Shown here in pieces: positions 9,254-17,902 of a DNA stretch of 64,000 nucleotides; within the stretch, counting starts at the first letter, position 1; the number at the start of each line of letters is the position of its first letter. The position numbers were made by a program, and so were the translations under genes. The stretch comes from Terrimonas ferruginea DSM 30193. Its GTDB lineage: Bacteria > Bacteroidota > Bacteroidia > Chitinophagales > Chitinophagaceae. The notes under the pieces were generated by a model. That model was not told where the DNA came from and did not search any database. It was given only the letters and a program-made list of their open reading frames with translations. The stretch is taken from NCBI RefSeq assembly GCF_000425585.1, contig NZ_AUDS01000010.1:235973-299972 (forward strand), in the 5' to 3' direction.

Positions 9254-10546
9254 TTACCAATAAAGAACCCCCATCAACCTGGCCAACTCTGCATTCGCCG
9301 TGGTCAACTGGTACTCGTACTGAATACGTGCCAGCTCTACTTTCTGCAAATTCGTATTGGCATTTAACAATTCCACGTTGGTACTGATGCCGTTTTTAAA
9401 GCGGCTTTGAGCTATGCGTAAGGCTTCACGGGCGGCAGAGATCTGGCCTTCGGTGTGTTGAAGACGCTCCTGGTTGGAACGGATATCGGACCGGGCCTGC
9501 TCGATGTCTTTGCGATATTGATTGTCGAGCGTTTCGATGCCGAGTTCCTGCTGGCGTGTTTCGCTTTCCGCGAGTTTAACCTGCCGGCGCTGGCGGCCGC
9601 CGTCATAGATCGGAACGCTTATGCCCACGCCTGCTGCATAGTTGTAGCGATACTGCATGATCTCCGGCTGAAAGCCATTTTTAAAACCCGTATTACCGAT
9701 CAGGTTGATCGAGGGTGCCGTGCCTTTCCGCACGATGGCGGTACCTGCCTCGGCCAGTTTTACTCTTTCACGGGCAATGATATAATCGTAGTTGTTGTGA
9801 CGGGCCGACTCAAGGGCCGCGTCGGTATTTTGCGCCAATTGAATAAAATCGAAATCGCGGCCGGCGGGTAATTTGTCACTGCCGGTTGCATACGATAACA
9901 GATTGCGCTGTTTGTCGAGACTATTCTGCAGATCCACTTTACGGTTCTGCTCGATGTCAATATTGTTTTGCATGGTGATGACATCGAGTTGCAAGGCATC
10001 GCCATTTTTATAACGAGTCTCCACCTGCTGACGGTTGGCTTCCAGCACGGCTATCACAGAGTCCTGCACCGTAATCGCTTTTTGCAGGTAAATAATGCTG
10101 TAATAGATGGACGTTACCTGGCTGGCGAGTTGCGCTTTGGTGAACTCGATGTTTTGTTTGGACAACAACAGTTCTTCTTTTGCTTTTTCCACATTGAGTT
10201 TTGTTTTTCCAAAATCAATTACGGGATAAGCAATGGACAAAGTGGTGTTGAAATTGTGATTGGGCTGAAACTGCAACTCCTTGTTTTCACCGTTGACAGG
10301 GAAATTCACTTTGGTAACGGGATTGACATAAGTGTAGCTCGCGTCGCCGGTGATCACCGGATTGCGGCCGGTAGCGGCGAGGCCCACTCTTTGTTCGTTA
10401 GCTTTCACACCTTCTTCCAGTTCGCGGAAGCGCGGAAAATAATTGAATGACTGTTTGATCAATGACTGCAGTTCCGGATTGGCCTGCTGTGCGTCAGCTG
10501 CAAAAAAGCTGAAGGTGATCAATAAGGAGAAGAGATATTTTTTCAT
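9254..10546 (-). CDS. TolC-family outer-membrane efflux protein
   Basis: An outer-membrane/periplasmic channel of about 430 residues. A signal peptide (MKKYLFSLLITFSFF, cleavage near ADAQ) is followed by two TolC repeats rich in coiled-coil helix, with typical segments such as LSIAYPVIDFGKT and GISVPIYDGGRQRRQ (the strand-turn start of each repeat). It is the last gene of the efflux operon, a few bases after the MFS gene, and should provide the exit duct for the pump. I chose the ATG at 10546; an in-frame ATG at 10561 adds five residues. Confidence 0.92.
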   Translation of the reverse strand: MKKYLFSLLITFSFFAADAQQANPELQSLIKQSFNYFPRFRELEEGVKANEQRVGLAATGRNPVITGDASYTYVNPVTKVNFPVNGENKELQFQPNHNFNTTLSIAYPVIDFGKTKLNVEKAKEELLLSKQNIEFTKAQLASQVTSIYYSIIYLQKAITVQDSVIAVLEANRQQVETRYKNGDALQLDVITMQNNIDIEQNRKVDLQNSLDKQRNLLSYATGSDKLPAGRDFDFIQLAQNTDAALESARHNNYDYIIARERVKLAEAGTAIVRKGTAPSINLIGNTGFKNGFQPEIMQYRYNYAAGVGISVPIYDGGRQRRQVKLAESETRQQELGIETLDNQYRKDIEQARSDIRSNQERLQHTEGQISAAREALRIAQSRFKNGISTNVELLNANTNLQKVELARIQYEYQLTTANAELARLMGVLYW

Positions 10547-10573
10547 ACTAAATGCGTTCATTTTTTTCAGAGA

Positions 10574-12151
10574 TCAATGTGCTTCGGCGGCCGCTTTCAT
10601 GGCTTCCGCCTGTTCGGCTTTCGTTTTTTTCTTTACACGTAAGAAAATTGTCAGCGGCAGCACTATTATAAAAAACAGCGAGATGATATGGAAGGTATCG
10701 AGGTATGACAGGTAGTAAGCTTGTCTGTCGATACTGTTGTTGACCATTGCCAGAGCCTGCTGACCTGCGGATACCGGGTCACCGGTACGCGAAGAGAAAT
10801 AATTAGTGAGCGCGGATAACCGTTCATTCATGGCTGTGCCGGCTGTTGTGCCGGCTATCAGGTCGTAACGGTGTTGCGCATATTGATGGGCGATGTAATT
10901 ATTGGCCAGTGCAATACCAAAAGCACCTCCCAACTGGCGGATCATATTATTCAGGGAAATACCTGCGGCATATTCTTTCGGTTGCAATCCTGCCACGGCC
11001 TGGTTGATCAGGGGTAGCTGCGACATCGACATACCCATGGCGCGCAAGGCGAGCGGGAAAAAGAAAAACCACCGGCCAGCATCCGGGCTTACGGTTGCCG
11101 ACAACCAGGTATAACTGGCAAACAACAGAAACCCGATAATCAGGAACGGAATAGGCGACACACCTTTCGACATGATCTTACCGATGATGGGCATCATCAT
11201 CACCCCAATCAAGGTCGGCCATAGCAGCGATAAACCGGTTTCATAGGGCGTGAATCCCAATACGCGTTGCGCCAATACGGGATAAACAAACACCGAAGTG
11301 AACAAACCAAGCCCTGCCACAAAGGTGAAGATGGTGGTGAAGGCAAGGTTCCGGTTCTGTAGCACGCGCAGATTGACAGCCGGATTTTTGATACTTAGTT
11401 CATACCATACAAATCCGATCAGGCCGAACACGGCAATAACGGAAGAAATGCGGATGGCATTGCTGCTGAACCAGTCTTCGGCCTCGCCACGTTCCAGTAC
11501 AAATTGCAGACAGCCGATGCCGGCCATCAGCAAAAGAATACCGGTATAGTCGATATGTATATTTTTTTTCTGCTTTCCCTCCCCCGGTTTTTTATCGATG
11601 AACGAAATAGAAAGGAGCGTGGCGATGATGCCGATGGGAATGTTGATCATGAAGATCAACGGCCAGCTAAAATGCTCCATGATATAACCACCGATGGTAG
11701 GTCCGAGCGTAGGACCAAGCACGAGTCCCATACCAAAGAGGCCGGATGCGATGGGCCGGTCTTTCGGTTCAAAAGCATCAAAGAGGATTGCCTGGGAAGT
11801 GGATAACAAAGCACCGCCGCCTACACCTTGTATGAAACGCCAGACAATGATCTCAGTAAGGCTGGAGCTTTCCGCACACATATAAGAGGCCACGGTGAAA
11901 ATGATCATCGAGGCGATATAATAATTCTTTCGTCCGAAATAATCGGCGAGAAATCCGGTCAGGGGAATAATGATGACGTTGGCGATTGCATACGCCGTGA
12001 TCACCCAACTGATGTCTTCGATGGTCACACCAAGGCTGCCTGCAATATCATACAGTGCCACGTTGACAATCGACGTGTCCACCAGTTCCATCACCGCCGC
12101 CGTAACAGTAGTGAGTACAATGATGTACTTCGCAAAACCTTTCAAGGCCAT
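10574..12151 (-). CDS. DHA2-family MFS drug transporter (EmrB/QacA type)
   Basis: A 525-residue inner-membrane drug:proton antiporter with about 14 hydrophobic helices. Family marks are the N-terminal LVDTSIVNVAL (motif D1-like), the cytoplasmic loop LADYFGRKNYY (motif A) and the motif-C region GLVLGPTLGPTIGGYI. A basic tail (RVKKKTKAEQ) ends the protein. It lies between the membrane-fusion protein and the TolC gene, so it is the pump of a tripartite system. Substrates cannot be read from the sequence. Confidence 0.93.
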   Translation of the reverse strand: MALKGFAKYIIVLTTVTAAVMELVDTSIVNVALYDIAGSLGVTIEDISWVITAYAIANVIIIPLTGFLADYFGRKNYYIASMIIFTVASYMCAESSSLTEIIVWRFIQGVGGGALLSTSQAILFDAFEPKDRPIASGLFGMGLVLGPTLGPTIGGYIMEHFSWPLIFMINIPIGIIATLLSISFIDKKPGEGKQKKNIHIDYTGILLLMAGIGCLQFVLERGEAEDWFSSNAIRISSVIAVFGLIGFVWYELSIKNPAVNLRVLQNRNLAFTTIFTFVAGLGLFTSVFVYPVLAQRVLGFTPYETGLSLLWPTLIGVMMMPIIGKIMSKGVSPIPFLIIGFLLFASYTWLSATVSPDAGRWFFFFPLALRAMGMSMSQLPLINQAVAGLQPKEYAAGISLNNMIRQLGGAFGIALANNYIAHQYAQHRYDLIAGTTAGTAMNERLSALTNYFSSRTGDPVSAGQQALAMVNNSIDRQAYYLSYLDTFHIISLFFIIVLPLTIFLRVKKKTKAEQAEAMKAAAEAH

Positions 12152-12176
12152 AACAAAAAAATTGAGGCGGTCGGGA

Positions 12177-13226
12177 TTAGTCTACGCGTGCTTCCACTGT
12201 TACGCTAAGGCCGGCCTTAAGGATTTTTTTGAGTTCGGGAGTATTATCAAACTCGATCTTCACCGGTACACGCTGGGTTACTTTTACGAAATTGCCCGAA
12301 GCGTTGTCTGGAGGAAGAAGCGAGGTTTGTGCACCGGTTGCTTCACTGAAGGAAGTGATGCGGCCGTGTATTTTTAATTTGGGATAACCGTCGATAGACA
12401 CTTCAACGGGCTGACCGATCGACAGGTTTTTGAGTTGCGTTTCCTTGTAGTTGGCCACGATCCAGAAAGTCTCGTTGTTGACGATGGTAAACAGTGGTTG
12501 TCCGGGCTGAACGTACTGGCCTGGTGCCAGGTTGAGTTTGCCTATACGTCCTGATGCGGGCGCTAAGATGCGTGCATAGCTTAAACGGAGGCGGGCATTT
12601 TCCAGCTCGGCTTTGCGTGTGGCGATCACGGCTTCGGCTTTGGCGATCTGTGCCTGGATGGTGCCGCCTTGTGCGGAAGCCTGGCTGATCTGTTGGCCAC
12701 CGGCAATAGCCTGTTGGTGTGCGGCCTGTGCGTTGCTTCGGCTGTCTTCGAGTTGTTTGCGGGTGATGGCGCCTTCATTAAATAAGGCTTCGTCGCGGGC
12801 GAGGTCGGTCTGTGCCTTGTCGTCTCTTGTTTTGAGGACGGCTGTGTTGGCACTGGCGACGCGTTCGGCTGCGGTCATGTTGGCAACGGAAGCGCGGGCG
12901 TTGGCGAGATCTGCTTCGGCGGTGAGCAGGTTGGCTTCTGCCTGGGCCACGGCGATGCGGTATTCGCGGTCGTCGAGTACCACCAGCGTTTCGCCGGGTT
13001 TTACTTCCTGGTAATCGCGGAGGTTGAGGGAATCGATATAACCGGCCACGCGGCTGAGTACGGGCATGGCATTCGACTGTACCTGGGCGTTATCTGTCTC
13101 TTCATAATGAAGAGCGTGCTGGATTTTTTTATAGCCAAACCAGCCGCCCACGATAAGTACGAGCGGGAAAAAGACGTATATCGGCTTGAATTTCTTTTTC
13201 TTTACGGGTGTGTTAGTGTGTTCCAT
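12177..13226 (-). CDS. HlyD-family membrane-fusion protein (EmrA type)
   Basis: A 349-residue periplasmic adaptor anchored by one N-terminal helix (about 15-35, after a basic KKKKFK start). The biotinyl-lipoyl halves flank a long Ala/Gln/Glu-rich helical hairpin (about 85-200), and the barrel segment ILAPASGRIGKLNLAPGQYV follows. It links the MFS pump to the TolC channel. It is the first gene of the operon, and its promoter (TTG, 20-nt spacer, TACTTTTG) is overlaid by palindromes probably bound by the divergent MarR protein. Confidence 0.93.
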   Translation of the reverse strand: MEHTNTPVKKKKFKPIYVFFPLVLIVGGWFGYKKIQHALHYEETDNAQVQSNAMPVLSRVAGYIDSLNLRDYQEVKPGETLVVLDDREYRIAVAQAEANLLTAEADLANARASVANMTAAERVASANTAVLKTRDDKAQTDLARDEALFNEGAITRKQLEDSRSNAQAAHQQAIAGGQQISQASAQGGTIQAQIAKAEAVIATRKAELENARLRLSYARILAPASGRIGKLNLAPGQYVQPGQPLFTIVNNETFWIVANYKETQLKNLSIGQPVEVSIDGYPKLKIHGRITSFSEATGAQTSLLPPDNASGNFVKVTQRVPVKIEFDNTPELKKILKAGLSVTVEARVD

Positions 13227-13324
13227 GGTTGAATAAAACTGAATTGAGAAAACAAAAGTAAACTTAGTTTACTAATTAGTCAACTAGATTGACCAATTTA
13301 TTTTTTTAATGTTATCTTTGTGGT
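13227..13324. promoter_or_regulatory. Divergent efflux/marR promoters with probable MarR operators
   Basis: Minus promoter: -33 TTG is the complement of 13281-13283, the spacer is 20 nt, and -7 TACTTTTG is the complement of 13253-13260. Plus promoter: TTG 13289-13291, 21-nt spacer, TATCTTTG 13313-13320. Between the minus elements lie AGTAAAC-TTA-GTTTACT (13257-13273) and the perfect palindrome ACTAATTAGT (13271-13280), and next to them GTCAA-N5-TTGAC (13279-13293). These AT-rich inverted repeats have the size and position expected of MarR-dimer sites. Confidence 0.75.
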
Positions 13325-13861
13325 ATGAACAAGCAGGAGTTAACAGAGCAGTTGAGGGCTACCCAGGCCGCGAAGCTTCGCAGTTGGGGTAAGCTCGTGA
13401 GTGTATTGAAGCGTCAGTTCGATAACTGGGCCAGTGAGTATTTTTTTCAGGGTGAACATAAACACCTGAAAATGTGGTACATGCCGCTGATTATGAATAT
13501 TGGTCCGGACGGAATCAACAATTCCGAACTGGCGAAAAAAGCCATGATGACCAAGCAGGCGATGAGCAAGATCGTGAAGGAATTGCTGTCGCTCGGTTAT
13601 ATAGAAAGCCGTCCCAGCCCGGACGACAAGCGTTGTTCCATGATCTACCTTACGGAAAAGGGTCAGCTTTTTACGCTGGATTGCCGCTCGGTTATTTCCA
13701 CCCTGGAAGCTAAATACGAGGCCCTGGTGGGCAAGGAAAAACTCGACTCATTGAAAGATGTGATGGTCGATATCATCGCTTACAACAATGAACACCTTCA
13801 TTTGGGACCACAGTGCAATGGGCTGGTGCAGGAGATCAAGGAAGCGTGGAAGGAGAGATAA
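13325..13861 (+). CDS. MarR-family transcriptional regulator
   Basis: A 178-residue winged-helix regulator. The recognition region INNSELAKKAMMTKQAMSKIVKELLSLG is followed by the wing with the family Asp-Arg-type segment (SPDDKRCSMIYLTEKG). It is longer than typical MarR (about 145 residues) because of N- and C-terminal extensions. Divergent from the three efflux genes, it most likely represses them and itself through the shared palindromes and is released by a ligand. The -7 box ends 4 nt before the ATG, so the mRNA is probably leaderless. Confidence 0.92.
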   Translation: MNKQELTEQLRATQAAKLRSWGKLVSVLKRQFDNWASEYFFQGEHKHLKMWYMPLIMNIGPDGINNSELAKKAMMTKQAMSKIVKELLSLGYIESRPSPDDKRCSMIYLTEKGQLFTLDCRSVISTLEAKYEALVGKEKLDSLKDVMVDIIAYNNEHLHLGPQCNGLVQEIKEAWKER

Positions 13862-13970
13862 TGAATGTGTAAATGTGTCCGATACTTCGTCCCGAAGTAT
13901 CGAAGTGTGTAAATGCGAAATGATTTTCACATGGCCCCTGCCTGCAGGGCACATTTACATATTTGCACAT
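13862..13970. repeat. Convergent intergenic inverted repeat with nested hairpins
   Basis: Outer words AATGTGTAAATGTG (left) and CACATTTACATATTTGCACATT (right, in part) are complementary. Nested inside are CGATACTTCG-TCC-CGAAGTATCG (13880-13902) and CCCTGC-CT-GCAGGG (13936-13949). Related hairpins recur near 18574, 43867 and 49750. Confidence 0.75.
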
Positions 13971-14591
13971 TCACTTAAAGTCCGTCACTACAATCCGGTG
14001 CTGACAAAACCGGTACTCCACTTCATCATTACTGCTGACGATCAGCAGCCGGTCTTTGCCGTATTGTTCCACTAACTGATGGTAAAGTGATATGCCTGCC
14101 TGATCGAGGTTGGTGCAGGGTTCGTCGAGCAGTACAAGGGCGGTGTCGGAAAAAAGACATTGCGCCAGCTTTACTCTTTGTTTCATTCCGGAGGAATAAT
14201 AACGGATTTGTTTGTCTCTGGCTGATTCGAGGGTGATCAGCGAGGGAATATCATTTACGCTCAATCCCGGCAGCAATGGTTTGAAGCGCGTATGAAATTC
14301 CAGGAATTCGCGCAGCGTCATTTCTTCCACTACATCCATATAAGGTGCGCAGATCGAAACCTGGCGGTATACTTTTTCAATGGCCAGTGCGGTGTGACCG
14401 GGATGCGCGTAATGGATCTTTCCTTCATTCAGCATCATGTTGCCGCTGAGTACCTGCAGGATGGTGCTTTTGCCCGAGCCGTTGGGACCGGTGATGGCAT
14501 AGGAATTTCCTGGTTCAAATGTGTGTGTAAAGTGCCGGAATATCCAGTCGCGGTTGTAGCGTTTGCCGGCATCAGACAGAGAGATCCTCAT
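13971..14591 (-). CDS. ABC transporter ATP-binding protein
   Basis: A compact nucleotide-binding subunit of about 206 residues. It has Walker A GPNGSGKST, a variant signature YYSSGMKQRVKLAQ (SSGMK in place of LSGGQ), Walker B ALVLLDEP and the D-loop TNLD. A switch-type serine (VSSND) replaces the usual histidine. The chosen ATG at 14591 overlaps the 3' end of lpxA by 20 bp, so the two are probably translated together. No permease gene is adjacent, so the substrate is unknown. Confidence 0.85.
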   Translation of the reverse strand: MRISLSDAGKRYNRDWIFRHFTHTFEPGNSYAITGPNGSGKSTILQVLSGNMMLNEGKIHYAHPGHTALAIEKVYRQVSICAPYMDVVEEMTLREFLEFHTRFKPLLPGLSVNDIPSLITLESARDKQIRYYSSGMKQRVKLAQCLFSDTALVLLDEPCTNLDQAGISLYHQLVEQYGKDRLLIVSSNDEVEYRFCQHRIVVTDFK

Positions 14592-15378
14592 CGCCGTTGC
14601 CTTTTTGGTAGCGTTTGATGATACCGCGTCCGCTTTCACGGATGAACGTAACGATTTCGTCGCGCTCGTCGGTAGCGGGGAATTCTTCTTCCAGCAGTTC
14701 TACTGCTTGTGAAGTATTTAATCCTTTGTTATAGATAATGCGGTAAATATCGAGGATGTGATTGATCTTTTCAACAGTAAAGCCGCGGCGTTTCAGTCCT
14801 ACGGAGTTGACACCGGCATAGCTAAGTGGTTGACGCGCAGCCTTGATAAAGGGCGGAACATCTTTACCTACCAGTGCCCCACCGGAAATAAATGCATGAG
14901 AACCGATGTGTACGAACTGATGTACGGCGCATACGCCACCGAGGCCGACCCAGTCGCCCAATACTACGTGGCCGGCGAGCTGGCTGCTGTTGCTCAATGT
15001 ACAGTTGTTGCCGATGATACAATCGTGACCGATGTGGCTGTAAGCCAGGATCCAGCAGTTGTTGCCCACCACGGTTTTCCAGCGGTCGCTGGTACCACGA
15101 TGGATGGTTACGAACTCGCGTATGGTGCAATTGTCACCAATCTCCACGGTTGTTTTTTCTTCTGCATATTTCCGGTCCTGCGGAATGGCACCAATCACGG
15201 CTCCGGGAAAAATGCGGCAGTTCTTGCCGATCCTGGTGCCGTCCATGATGGTAACATTGGATCCGATCCATGTCCCTTCTCCAATTTCAACGTCCTGATG
15301 GATAACGGTAAAAGGGTCAACCTTGACATTGGTTGCCAACTTTGCATTCGGGTGAATGTATGTATGTGGATGGATCAT
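14572..15378 (-). CDS. lpxA: UDP-N-acetylglucosamine acyltransferase LpxA
   Basis: A 268-residue cytoplasmic enzyme that catalyses the first acyl transfer of lipid A synthesis from acyl-ACP to UDP-GlcNAc. A left-handed beta helix of hexapeptide repeats (for example IGEGTWIGSNVTI, IGKNCRIFPGAVIG) fills the first about 190 residues, and H118 in SHIGHDC matches the E. coli catalytic H125. The C-terminal helical cap follows. It sits apart from lpxD/lpxC/fabZ, with the ABC ATPase gene overlapping its end. The 5' leader (15379-15426) contains a short hairpin, CACGTTT/AAACGTG at 15400-15420. Confidence 0.96.
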   Translation of the reverse strand: MIHPHTYIHPNAKLATNVKVDPFTVIHQDVEIGEGTWIGSNVTIMDGTRIGKNCRIFPGAVIGAIPQDRKYAEEKTTVEIGDNCTIREFVTIHRGTSDRWKTVVGNNCWILAYSHIGHDCIIGNNCTLSNSSQLAGHVVLGDWVGLGGVCAVHQFVHIGSHAFISGGALVGKDVPPFIKAARQPLSYAGVNSVGLKRRGFTVEKINHILDIYRIIYNKGLNTSQAVELLEEEFPATDERDEIVTFIRESGRGIIKRYQKGNGDEDLSV

Positions 15379-15426
15379 GCAGTGCTGTTACAAAAAAGCC
15401 ACGTTTCATTTTAAAACGTGACCGTG

Positions 15427-15434
15427 CAAAGGTA
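15427..15434 (-). promoter_or_regulatory. -7 box of lpxA
   Basis: TACCTTTG on the minus strand, an exact TAnnTTTG match, 48 nt before the lpxA ATG. Confidence 0.55.
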
Positions 15435-15526
15435 ACTGTTAACCGGAAAAAAGGAATTTTTTTTAAATAATGCCGCTTCAGACCAACTTTTGACAAACCA
15501 GGCTGTTAAAATCGGTGTTCCAACTG

Positions 15527-15534
15527 TAAATTTG
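15527..15534 (+). promoter_or_regulatory. -7 box of the AraC-family gene
   Basis: TAAATTTG, an exact match, ends 7 nt before the ATG at 15542, so the leader must be very short. Confidence 0.55.
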
Positions 15535-15541
15535 CACGCTG

Positions 15542-16486
15542 ATGCAACCCACTACCGATATACTCACCCTGGCTTACAAGCGCCCCCTGGAGGAAACCTC
15601 CCTGGAGTTGTTGCATGAAAGAGAGAGCGTGATGCCCGATGCGGTGCAGTATTCCATCCGCCGGTTTCGCCGCAACAAGCAGTGGAACATGGAGGATACG
15701 GGGATGATGGTGTATCACTACGAAGCCGACGACAAAAAGCAAAGTCATCTCGAACTTCGTTTCTGCATCAGCGGTAACGTCTACTGCCGTCACAAACAAA
15801 CGGATTGCGACCAGTGCCGGAGCCAGTTGTCTGTCAACTGTCCCGAAAAAGAAGAAAGTGTAGACCTGCTGAGTTTCCGTTTTTCCCCCGGTCAGCTTTC
15901 ACAATTTGCCAAACCGCGCTATACCACGGAAACGATGGTGTGTGACGATATCATCAGTTTCCGCCGCCCGCAATCTTTCAACCGCATTCTTCCTCTTTGC
16001 GGTAAATCGCGTGTGGTACTGGAGGCATTACTGAATAATAATTATACGGATACACTCGAAAACATTTTTGTCAACGCGCAGATCCAGATGTTGCTCTTGC
16101 ATAGCCTGGATTGCATGGTGGGTGAGAAAGAAGTGCATACCATTGCCTGTAAATTCCTGGCCAATGAAGCGGACCGTGACAAAATCGTCAAGGCGCGTGA
16201 AGTATTGATCCAGCATATCGGCGAGCCGATCACCATTAAAGAGCTGAGCCGCAAGGTGGCCATGAACGAATGTTACCTGAAAAAAGGCTTTAAGGAAATG
16301 TTCGGCACCACCATCTTCGAATTTTATCAAAGCCAGCGCATGGAACATGCCAAGTTCCTGCTCTATGAAAAAGGCCTGAGTGTGACCGATGTGTCCATGA
16401 CATTGGGATATTCCTCCATTTCGCATTTCAGCACGGCCTTCAAAAAACACACGGGACTCAAGCCTTGTGAGCTTTTATTCCGCTGA
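15542..16486 (+). CDS. AraC-family regulator with N-terminal cysteine cluster
   Basis: A 314-residue regulator. The C-terminal 100 residues form the double helix-turn-helix of AraC/XylS proteins (PITIKELSRKVAMNECYLKK, then VTDVSMTLGYSSISHFSTAFKKHTG). The N-terminal domain is unusual: cysteines at 75, 82, 89, 92 and 100 form a C-x6-C-x6-C-x2-C-x7-C cluster inside a sensory region that otherwise looks like PchR-type siderophore regulators. Metal or redox sensing is an inference from the cluster. It is the only AraC-type gene in the window and hence a candidate, unlinked, for the direct-repeat sites found at five iron/haem promoters. Confidence 0.88.
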   Translation: MQPTTDILTLAYKRPLEETSLELLHERESVMPDAVQYSIRRFRRNKQWNMEDTGMMVYHYEADDKKQSHLELRFCISGNVYCRHKQTDCDQCRSQLSVNCPEKEESVDLLSFRFSPGQLSQFAKPRYTTETMVCDDIISFRRPQSFNRILPLCGKSRVVLEALLNNNYTDTLENIFVNAQIQMLLLHSLDCMVGEKEVHTIACKFLANEADRDKIVKAREVLIQHIGEPITIKELSRKVAMNECYLKKGFKEMFGTTIFEFYQSQRMEHAKFLLYEKGLSVTDVSMTLGYSSISHFSTAFKKHTGLKPCELLFR

Positions 16487-16542
16487 TCCCCTTTTTCCGG
16501 CACGGTTTCTATTCTTATATTTAGGTACTAAATAGTTTTCTC

Positions 16543-17097
16543 ATGAGAATCATTATGTGCCTGCTGGTCTTGTTATGCGTGTGCTCAGCTCATGCACAGG
16601 ACAGTCTGCAGGTGCCGAAAGGAGTGGTATTGTTCAAGGCTACCGAAGAGCAAATGGAAAAAGCGAAACTATCCCTGCTTCGCGAATTGAATGCAACCAC
16701 TGCATCTTATCAATTGTTCAACGGTATTGCCTTTATCGGTCCGCGTTTATGGGGTCGCTACGGTACGGATGCCAGCGCTTCGCGTATTCAGCAGGGAGAT
16801 ATGACCATCCGGGTGCCGCAGTTTACCAATGGTCGCCGTACCGGCACAAAAGAAGTAAAAGGAAAAGTGTTGCAATCGCCGGCGGATTTTAAAACTGTGT
16901 GGGACATCCTGCTCCGCGATCTGGATGGAAAAGAAGCAAAACTCCGGTTGCCTACAGCCGATGAACTCAATTATTACTGGTCGATCATTTCCTTTGATAT
17001 CAAATCGCCTGTGCTGGTGATCGAAACGCCGGGATACAACGTGCTGGTAGATATGAGCGGCAATACGGCGAAGGTGTATTGGATGGAAGAGGTTTGA
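16543..17097 (+). CDS. Secreted protein of unknown function
   Basis: A 184-residue protein I do not recognise. A signal peptide (about 1-18, ending SAHA-QDS) indicates export. The mature part is mixed alpha/beta with no cysteine pair, metal motif or repeat. A near-consensus -7 box (TATATTTA, 16516-16523) lies 19 nt before the ATG. It is monocistronic, between the AraC gene and a convergent ferritin gene. Confidence 0.7.
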   Translation: MRIIMCLLVLLCVCSAHAQDSLQVPKGVVLFKATEEQMEKAKLSLLRELNATTASYQLFNGIAFIGPRLWGRYGTDASASRIQQGDMTIRVPQFTNGRRTGTKEVKGKVLQSPADFKTVWDILLRDLDGKEAKLRLPTADELNYYWSIISFDIKSPVLVIETPGYNVLVDMSGNTAKVYWMEEV

Positions 17098-17200
17098 TTT
17101 GAAAATTTGATGATTTGAAAATTTGAAGATGGAAATACATTTGCAATCCCGTACGTCGGATCCCAATTGTCAAATTTTCAAATCATCAAATTACCACATT
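17098..17200. repeat. Inverted TTTGAAAATTTGATGA word repeat
   Basis: The left arm 17097-17130 repeats TTTGAAAATTTG/TGATTTGAAAA words and the right arm 17167-17193 is their reverse complement (CAAATTTTCAAATCATCAAA). This gives a long imperfect hairpin just downstream of a stop codon. The same word family recurs at 26450-26560. Confidence 0.75.
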
Positions 17201-17202
17201 AA

Positions 17203-17225
17203 AAAAGCGGCCAAAGGCCGCTTTT
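17203..17225. terminator. Bidirectional intrinsic terminator
   Basis: AAAAGCGGCC-AAA-GGCCGCTTTT has A- and T-rich ends on both strands. It lies between the convergent secreted-protein and ferritin genes and can end both transcripts. Confidence 0.85.
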
Positions 17226-17226
17226 A

Positions 17227-17730
17227 TTATTTCCCTTTCCCTCTGAAATTGAGGATATCTCTGTCGAAGAGGTAGAGGCCGCTTTTATCGTCGCCGATAA
17301 GCTCAAGTTTGTCATTGAGTGTGCGGGCTGTTCGTTCTTCTTCTATTTGTTCGTTTACATACCACTGCAGGAAGTTGTGCGTGGCGTAATCTTTTTCTGT
17401 CAGTGATAAGTGTACGAGATCGTTGATGCTGTCGCTTACCTTCAATTCATGTTTGAGAAACTCTTCAAACACGCGGCGCAGCGACTGAAACGTGATCATG
17501 GGCTGTGGTAATGCGGGAATCGTTGCAAATCCGCCACGCTCGTTGATGAAGCGGATCAACTTCAACATGTGTACACGCTCTTCATCAGACTGCTGATAAA
17601 AGAATTCGGTTACACCTTCAAGACCGGGTTGAATTTCGGCCCAGCTCGCCATGGCGAGGTAAGCCTGGGATGATTCGGCTTCCATCTGTACCTGCTTGTT
17701 CAGTGCCTCTTGAATGGAGTTGGATAACAT
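17227..17730 (-). CDS. ftnA: Non-haem ferritin
   Basis: A 167-residue cytoplasmic iron-storage protein that forms a 24-mer shell. The ferroxidase centre is visible as E17, the E51-x2-H54 pair (DEERVH) and the later EQIEEE segment of helix D. No haem-binding methionine signature of bacterioferritin is apparent. The ATG at 17730 follows an exact -7 box (TATATTTG, complement of 17745-17752) by 14 nt. No Fur-type box was recognised. Confidence 0.95.
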   Translation of the reverse strand: MLSNSIQEALNKQVQMEAESSQAYLAMASWAEIQPGLEGVTEFFYQQSDEERVHMLKLIRFINERGGFATIPALPQPMITFQSLRRVFEEFLKHELKVSDSINDLVHLSLTEKDYATHNFLQWYVNEQIEEERTARTLNDKLELIGDDKSGLYLFDRDILNFRGKGK

Positions 17731-17744
17731 GTTTTTATTTTTTA

Positions 17745-17752
17745 CAAATATA
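17745..17752 (-). promoter_or_regulatory. -7 box of ferritin gene
   Basis: TATATTTG on the minus strand matches TAnnTTTG exactly. Confidence 0.55.
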
Positions 17753-17820
17753 CACGGTTAAGGCGAAAGGAGTAAGGCTTAAGGAGTAAGGAGTAAGGTG
17801 CAAGGCGTAGGGGTAAGCTA

Positions 17821-17858
17821 AACCTCCATGGTTCGTGTATACACGAACCATGGAGGTT
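17821..17858. repeat. GGTTCGTG palindrome, copy 3 (38 bp)
   Basis: A perfect 38-bp palindrome. The core GGTTCGTG/CACGAACC and centre TATA are as in copy 2, but the outer arms are AACCTCCAT/ATGGAGGTT, unrelated to those of the other copies yet fully complementary. Confidence 0.9.
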
Positions 17859-17902
17859 ATTCACGATTGACGATTCACTTATTGACTTATTGCTCATTGC
17901 CA

